Below, piece by piece: positions 58,830 to 64,000 of a stretch of 64,000 nucleotides of DNA; positions within the stretch are counted from its first letter, which is position 1, and every line of letters begins with the position of its first letter. Source of the stretch: Podocnemis expansa (lineage: Eukaryota; Chordata; Testudines; Podocnemididae); assembly GCA_007922195.1 (NCBI GenBank), contig ML681990.1:36155581-36219580 (forward strand). Reading direction: 5' to 3'. Position numbers and translations under genes: made by a program. The notes under the pieces are model-generated. The model was given only the letters and a program-made list of their open reading frames with translations. It searched no databases and was not told where the DNA came from.

Positions 58830-59195
58830 GCATACTAAATCAAGGCATCAAAGGGAAGCTATTGAAATTGAATTCATTTGTAAATTCAGTTGCATTGCTT
58901 CAGGTCTTAATTGAGACATTGGATTTTTCTCTATTTGCGACAGGTGATCTGACCTCATCTCCCTCTGTACGCTGTTCCCCAGTGTTTGAATCTTTACAAC
59001 TGCTTTGATTTGCTGTTAAAGTGTTACATGTTCCTATGATTTACACTTTCCTGCATTTATTTCCTCCATTCTGTAAGTTCCCACATCTTCAAAGCATCTG
59101 ACAAAGTGGGATTTTCTCCCATAAAAGCTCATGCGATAAATACATTTTTTAGTTTTTAAGTGCCACAGGACTCCTTGTTTGTTTGTTTCAATAAG
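58830..59195 (+). mobile_element. Penelope-like element copy F, 3' end
   Basis: Plus strand. Residual endonuclease C-terminus (reads like LLKLNSFVNS where other copies have TIELEFICKF), then 3' UTR ('gtgtttgaatctttacaact') and the tail 'aaagcatctgacaaagtggg' with 'gccacaggactccttgtttg'. 5'-truncated near 58830. No TSD assigned. Confidence 0.78.
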
Positions 59196-59199
59196 AAAT

Positions 59200-61189
59200 T
59201 TGGTGATGTCCTGATAACCTGTCCATTTTACAATGAATTGAATGGAGTCTAAGCAGCCCTGTGGGTATGGAGCCTTATTACAGCATGGGCACATCTATGA
59301 ACCCAAAACTGTGAGGTGTCAGAACCAGGCTGTCTGCAAGGACTTGACCAGCCTGCCCCAGACAGCCATCATGGACAGGGAAATCAGGGGAGGTGGCCCT
59401 AGCCTTAGAAATTAGCTCACTGCTGATTCTCACATAAATAGGGAGACTATAACATGGTGGAGGTTTCCCCCACAGAAGTGGCAGCCAGTTTCACAGGCTG
59501 GTTAGATGGAGGCAGTCATATTTATTTTTATTTGGAAGAATATTATAAAATTTTTGAGTGGATTTTTAGACTTTATAGTATTATTCCTAGTTTTGCCACT
59601 GAGGGAAGATACCATAGCATTATATACAGCCACTGCCTCCCCTCTTCTGAACAAGTTCAAAATGGAAGGCAAGCAGAAAAAAATATGCAAACTGAAACTT
59701 TACATGAGTGGAATGCAGTAGTTAACTTTTTTAAAACAGAAGGAAAATCATTAATATAAAGGTTAAAAGGTTCCCATCCAATAGGTAAATTGCCATTAAA
59801 CTATAGTTATAGGCACTGACTACTACCCAAACTATCTGCATGTTTTGCAATTCTGCCACTAGAGCAGAAGCTGGTTTATTACTGAGCTGGTTTTGGTTCA
59901 TTCCTGGAAAGTACTGAAATAAAACATTAACTTTGTAAAACTTCCAGACAGTTTCTCTCTGCTTGCATATTAGGTGGCAATCCCTATCCATCATCAGTTC
60001 ATCAGTCACAAGATGCAAAAATTGGTCTACTTCAGTGGACGTTCTTATCCCTGATACCTCGAATACCTAGTCAGTCTCCTTTTCAGTATGTAAAACAGCA
60101 CATCTTGCAAGGTTGTAGCAATATGAAAAGGGTTTAACAATCGCAACTGCTCCTTCTACCAGTACCTGTACTTCCTCCTCACACCTCCCCCTTCTCCACC
60201 CAAAAATGTTTTGGATAGCTGGAAGATAGAATAATTCAGCATTTCTTTTCTTGAGATAATTTCTTTAGAAAAATACTCAACAGGCAGAAATTTGATGTCA
60301 GAATGAGACAGCACAGGGAATAGCAATCTTTTGAGATAAAAATTGTTCCTTTTTTTTATTCAAGGCTCCATAGACCAAGAATAAAATTGTTTGATTCAAG
60401 GGCACTCACCAAATATTTCTCCTGTCTGTCAGGAACAAGTACAGCAGTCACATACTTGTCAAGGGCTGGCCTGGCAACTAGCCGACCACTCAATGTCAGT
60501 AACAGAATTCTATATTTGAGGACAAAGCAACAAAGGAGCAGGGGCTATTTCACAATGGCTGTGCATAAGAACTGTGCCAGGCACTCAAAGAACATATGGA
60601 GTTGGAGACGGAGGAGAAGGAGCTGCTGCCAGAATCTCTTCACCGTGATTATAAGATGCAGAAGTGAAACATGGAATTCACAAAGATATGTTTGAAAGAC
60701 TGTGAGCCAGCAAGGTAAATAACTTAGAATCATGAATCCCATCAGGTTGCCTTGATATTACCGTGTACCATCAAGTCTGCAAAACAGATTCCTGGGGAAG
60801 CTACTTAGTGAGCCGCCATACCATCGGTGGCATCAGCTTTGCTCTGCCCCAGTCCAGTGTATCCGACAAAGAACAGATTCTCAGATGATGTGTACTGTTC
60901 TTAGGTGTGACAAGATTTTATTCTATACCTTATGTTAGCTCATCTTTTTACTGTGTCAGAGCAATTGATAGGCTCCCTTTTTAGTGTCAATGACTTTCAA
61001 TAAAGATGGAGAGAAGGGCATCATTAATGTATCCATAAACACTACATTTGAATACAAGGCAAGGCTCCATGCACTGCCAACTTTCCCAATGCACCATGCA
61101 GCCCCGTTATTCAGCCCCAACACAATACAATGCAGCTTGACTATGTCTTTGCAACTGGCATTCTTTATGGCCCTTGCTGCCCAGTGGCG
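59200..61189. other. 2 kb unrecognised
   Basis: Frames up to 102 residues lack domains. The part nearest 61189 may include the 3' flank of the Harbinger element, but its terminus could not be found. Confidence 0.4.
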
Positions 61190-62180
61190 GTATGAGATTC
61201 AGTTGGTGGTTGTCTGTAAGTCAACCTCAGTTCATAACTGTCAGCAACCCAGTCCTTCTCAAAGCACTCCCTGTTGTCCTCACATACATTGTGAAGCATA
61301 CAGCATGCCCCCATTCACTTGTATACCATTAAGGACACCACAGGCCAAATGAGACAGTTAGCACTGCCATCTTGTCTGTTGGCCAAAGGCACATTCCACC
61401 ACCATCCTGCATGTGCTTAGAGTGTAGCTGAAGTGTCTCTTGTTCTGTTAGTGGACACCAGGGAAAGCTTCATCAGCCAGGGCAGCAGAAGATGTCCTGG
61501 GCTGCCTAAAAGCAGTTGGCACAGATACCCCATTAATGAGTGTGGTGTTGGGTTTAGGGGTGCACTGGGGAAGACATACCCACCTCCCCATGTTGGAACA
61601 AACCAGTTCTGCAGAACACACTGACATCTTGCAACCTGCCAGTTCAATTGATGTAAGTGCCTATTAAAATGGCACTGTGAGCCACAACAGCCTGTCTAAT
61701 GATGGGGTGGTGTACCTTCTTGATAATATAGTAGTGTTTAAAATAGGGAGTACTGGATATATGGGTGCCAACAATTGCACATGCACAGCTCAGAAAACCC
61801 ATCTGTCCTAAAGCCACAACTAGTTCAGGAGTATTTCCAATTCTAACAGAACTGAGGGACAGCACACTAATTGACTTGCAAACCTCCATAAGTGCTGTGC
61901 CACCAGTAATTTTCCCAGTTCCAGAATGACTGCCAATAGACATATAGTAATCTGGAGTTGTGGCAGAGGCCTGGTTTTACAGAGTGATAGCAATACACTT
62001 CTGTACCATTATTTGCTGTCTCACGTAGAAGCTCTCCCACGCATGTGTCAGGGCAAGTTCCTCACACAGCTCCAAGAATGTCTCTCTCTCTTCATGCAAA
62101 AGAGCTGGTCTCACTACTGTTCATCCCATATTTCCATTACAACATGCTCCCACCACTGTGTGCTTGCATTCCCGGGCTAA
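61190..62180 (-). pseudogene. PIF/Harbinger transposase (HARBI1-like), decayed
   Basis: Minus-strand relic read N to C: ETFLELCEELALTHAWESF (helical N-terminal region), RQQIMVQKCIAITL, YYMSIGSHSGTGKITGG (HTH-like 'FGvgKsTv' segment), ELVVALGQMGF, CACAIVGTHISSTPYFKHYY, KKVHHPIIRQAVV, RLQDVSVFCRTGLFQHGE, LLLGSPGHLLLPWLMKL, HFSYTLSTCRMVVECAFGQ and CCMLHNVCEDNREC. These match the DDE_Tnp_4 nuclease order (GaiDGTH, lGDsgYpLlpWLmkP, ..VVErAFG.., CCvLHNic). The first catalytic Asp is Val (GTT, complement of 61770-61772) and the second is Ser (complement of 61501-61503). The Glu of VVECAFG is kept (complement of 61394-61396). At least two frameshifts and several stops: inactive. The Myb-like partner gene and terminal repeats were not recognised. 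Confidence 0.88.
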
Positions 62181-62716
62181 CAGAGGCAGGCTACTTGGGG
62201 GTATTCTGCCATTAAAAACAGCATCAGCTCAGTCCATACTTTGATATTCATTCACTTGCTGTCATTGGGCTTCTCCTAAATGCAAGCTATTCACTCGATC
62301 TTTGGCCCAAGACAACCTCTGCCAATGTCTCCTGGCAGCAGCTTTCACAGAGACATAAAAAAGGTACAGCAGGTCCTGGCCCTTGTACTTAGGATGAAGA
62401 AGGATGCATACCCTTGACACGTAACATCTCATCACCACATCAGTTTAGTGTCAGTCCAGAAATGAATTATGCAGGCCTAGACCATGTTCTCCCATAATTC
62501 CAAGAGTGAAGAGACAGGTTGATCCACCAGATTGCTGTGGATACAAACCTGGAGCAAGATCATGAATTGTGGCATGTGAAGCTTAGGATAACCCCTCCCA
62601 CTAGTCAAAATGGGTTTAAAGAACATTTGCGATCACAATCCATCCCAGACTACTACAACTGTGTAGCGTGTCACACTGGGGAATTCAGCCCCACTTTGGG
62701 TGACACGTTGAATCAA

Positions 62717-63740
62717 AAGAAGCAAGGAGTCCTGTGGCACTTAGAGACTAACAGATTTATTTATTGCATGAGCTTTTGTGGGAAAAATCCCACCTTATCA
62801 GATGCTTTGAAGATGGTGGAACTCACAGAATGGGATGAAGATAAATGCAAGGGAATGTGAGACATTGGATCAGGTCATACAGTAACAGCAAATCAGAGCA
62901 GTTGTTAAGATTCAAACAGCACACAGAGGAGGATGAAGTCAAATCACCTTTTTTTTCCACAAGTAAAAGGCTTTGCACAGAATGGATGTGTAGAAAACTT
63001 CATATAGCACTGCAGTTCTCGATGCTCCAGTTATTTCCAGGGGACAAATCCCAGCGGGATAGGAGAGGGAGGACTCAGGAAGGACAGAAGGAGCCACATG
63101 GGGTGCCCACAGCCCAGCCCAGCCCAGTCTCCGCTCCTGGGCTGGACAGCTCAGAGGCTGGTGCAGAGGGGCGGAGTGAGAGCTGCTGTGCAGAGCCAAC
63201 TGCAGGGTGCCTCTTGCAGTCAGACCCCCCGCTGCATGCTTGGCTGGCTCCCAGGCCGGGGTGAGGGACTGGGGAACCCTAGGTTTGGGGAAGCTGGTGG
63301 TGGGAGAAACAGAGCAGATATATTGTTGAGCATGCATGAACAAAACCTGTAGACATGGATTTGTCCCTTGGAGATAACTGGAGCATCTAGAACTGCAGTG
63401 CTATATGAAGTTTTTTACACATCCATTCTGTGAAAAGCCTGTTACTCGTGCAAAATTATGGTGATTTGACTTTGCCCTCCTCTATGTGCCGTTCCCCAGT
63501 GTTTGAATCTTAACAACTGCTCTGATTTGCTGTTATAGTATGCCCTGATCCCATTTCTCACACTGCCTTGCATTTAGTTTCACCCCATTCTGTAAGTTCC
63601 CCCACCTTCAAAGCATCTGATGAAATTGGATTTTCTCTCACAAAAGCTCATGCAATAAATAAATCTGTTAGTCTTTAAATGCCACAGGACTCCTTGCTTC
63701 TTTTGCTGAACTAGACTAACACAGCTGCCCAGTTGGAATT
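62717..63740. mobile_element. Foldback PLE derivative: two inverted PLE tails, 9-bp TSD
   Basis: Long inverted repeat. The left arm ends at 63051 and starts at 62714-62717 ('aagaagcaaggagtcctgtg'). The right arm is 63357-63705, its reverse complement with scattered differences (roughly nine bases in ten alike by eye). Each arm consists of a PLE 3' tail and 3' UTR (about 230 bp) followed by about 105 bp not found in the other PLEs ('gcacagaatggatgtgta', 'atagcactgcagttct'). A 305-bp GC-rich spacer separates them. The right side alone continues through 'ctagactaacacagctgccc', the normal PLE terminus. TTGAATCAA is duplicated at 62708-62716 and 63741-63749, implying one insertion event. No coding capacity. 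Confidence 0.85.
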
Positions 63741-64000
63741 TTGAATCAAGTGGTGCTTGTGACGTCAGACCAGGGCACTGAATTGCTCTCGCAGAAACAT
63801 CTGTGAGTTCTACCAAACTAAGCCTTCAGAGGAAACCATTAGGTTGGTTTATTTCTTTTATTGAAATCCCTATGACTACCACTTAGCCTTTAGCATGAAA
63901 GAGAGCAGATACTGGTATTTCCTGTGGAACCTGAAAGACTGCCTCCTGTCTTTACGTCAGGAGAGGGCCCTGGCCGCTTATGGGATTTAGAAATAAATTG

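Noticed and set aside
60387..60695. Arginine-rich 102-residue plus frame as a possible Myb-like Harbinger partner
   Set aside because: No tryptophan spacing of a SANT/Myb fold is visible and it is on the opposite strand from the transposase relic.
1..64000. CRISPR-like or bacterial defence systems
   Set aside because: The evenly repeated palindromes are MITE interiors with variable spacers of a few bases, and the surrounding repeats are vertebrate retroelements.
1..64000. tRNA-derived SINEs with A and B boxes
   Set aside because: I looked for a Pol III head in front of the PLE-like tails and did not find a convincing one, but the search by eye is not exhaustive.

Overview
The window looks like non-coding, transposon-rich vertebrate DNA from a sauropsid, most likely a turtle; a crocodilian is the main alternative and the species cannot be fixed. 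The reasons are abundant CR1 LINE fragments with ATTCTATG-like 3' ends, repeated Penelope-like retroelements (PLEs) whose 3' tails carry the 'gccacaggactccttg' and 'gaagtgggattttctcccatgaaagc' boxes, many hAT and 3-bp-TSD MITEs, and AT-rich DNA between them. I found no host exon, tRNA, rRNA, CRISPR array or bacterial-type operon. Every open frame with recognisable protein content belongs to a transposable element, and all but one are visibly broken.

Layout. 0-10 kb: two CR1 copies with reverse-transcriptase frames on the minus strand (1-912 and about 7770-9700), a TTCGAA-type MITE (1774-2253) and a solo LTR (5848-6955). 10-20 kb: mostly unrecognised AT-rich DNA with a second solo LTR (11671-12670) and a GTTCGAAC-type MITE (18118-18532). 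20-31 kb: a 1.5-kb hAT element with a GC-rich core and perfect 8-bp target duplication (20886-22364), CR1 and inverted PLE pieces, two small hATs, and a short PLE tail with an 11-bp TSD interrupted by a large GC-cored MITE. 31-34 kb: two MITEs in AT-rich DNA. 34-42.5 kb: a dense transposon nest with four PLE copies or fragments, two large MITEs, three hATs and a solo LTR inserted into one another; several steps can be ordered from target duplications. 42.5-49 kb: MITEs, a probable second LTR family and the best-preserved PLE endonuclease region (47938-48622), in a PLE that was later hit by a 182-bp hAT. 49-60 kb: mostly unrecognised, with CR1, hAT and MITE relics. 60-64 kb: a decayed PIF/Harbinger transposase on the minus strand (61190-62180), then a roughly 1-kb palindromic PLE-derived insertion bounded by a 9-bp direct repeat.

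How the parts relate. PLE and CR1 supply reverse transcriptases and copy themselves by target-primed reverse transcription; many copies here are 5'-truncated and two PLEs look 5'-inverted. The MITEs have no coding capacity. Their 3-bp duplications (TAA, TTA, ATA, ATT, AAA, TCT) suggest mobilisation by a PIF/Harbinger-type transposase, and a dead gene of that class lies in the same window, but a direct family link is inference. The most unusual objects are the foldback PLE derivative at 62717-63740 and the set of MITEs that share termini but carry three alternative palindromic internal motifs.
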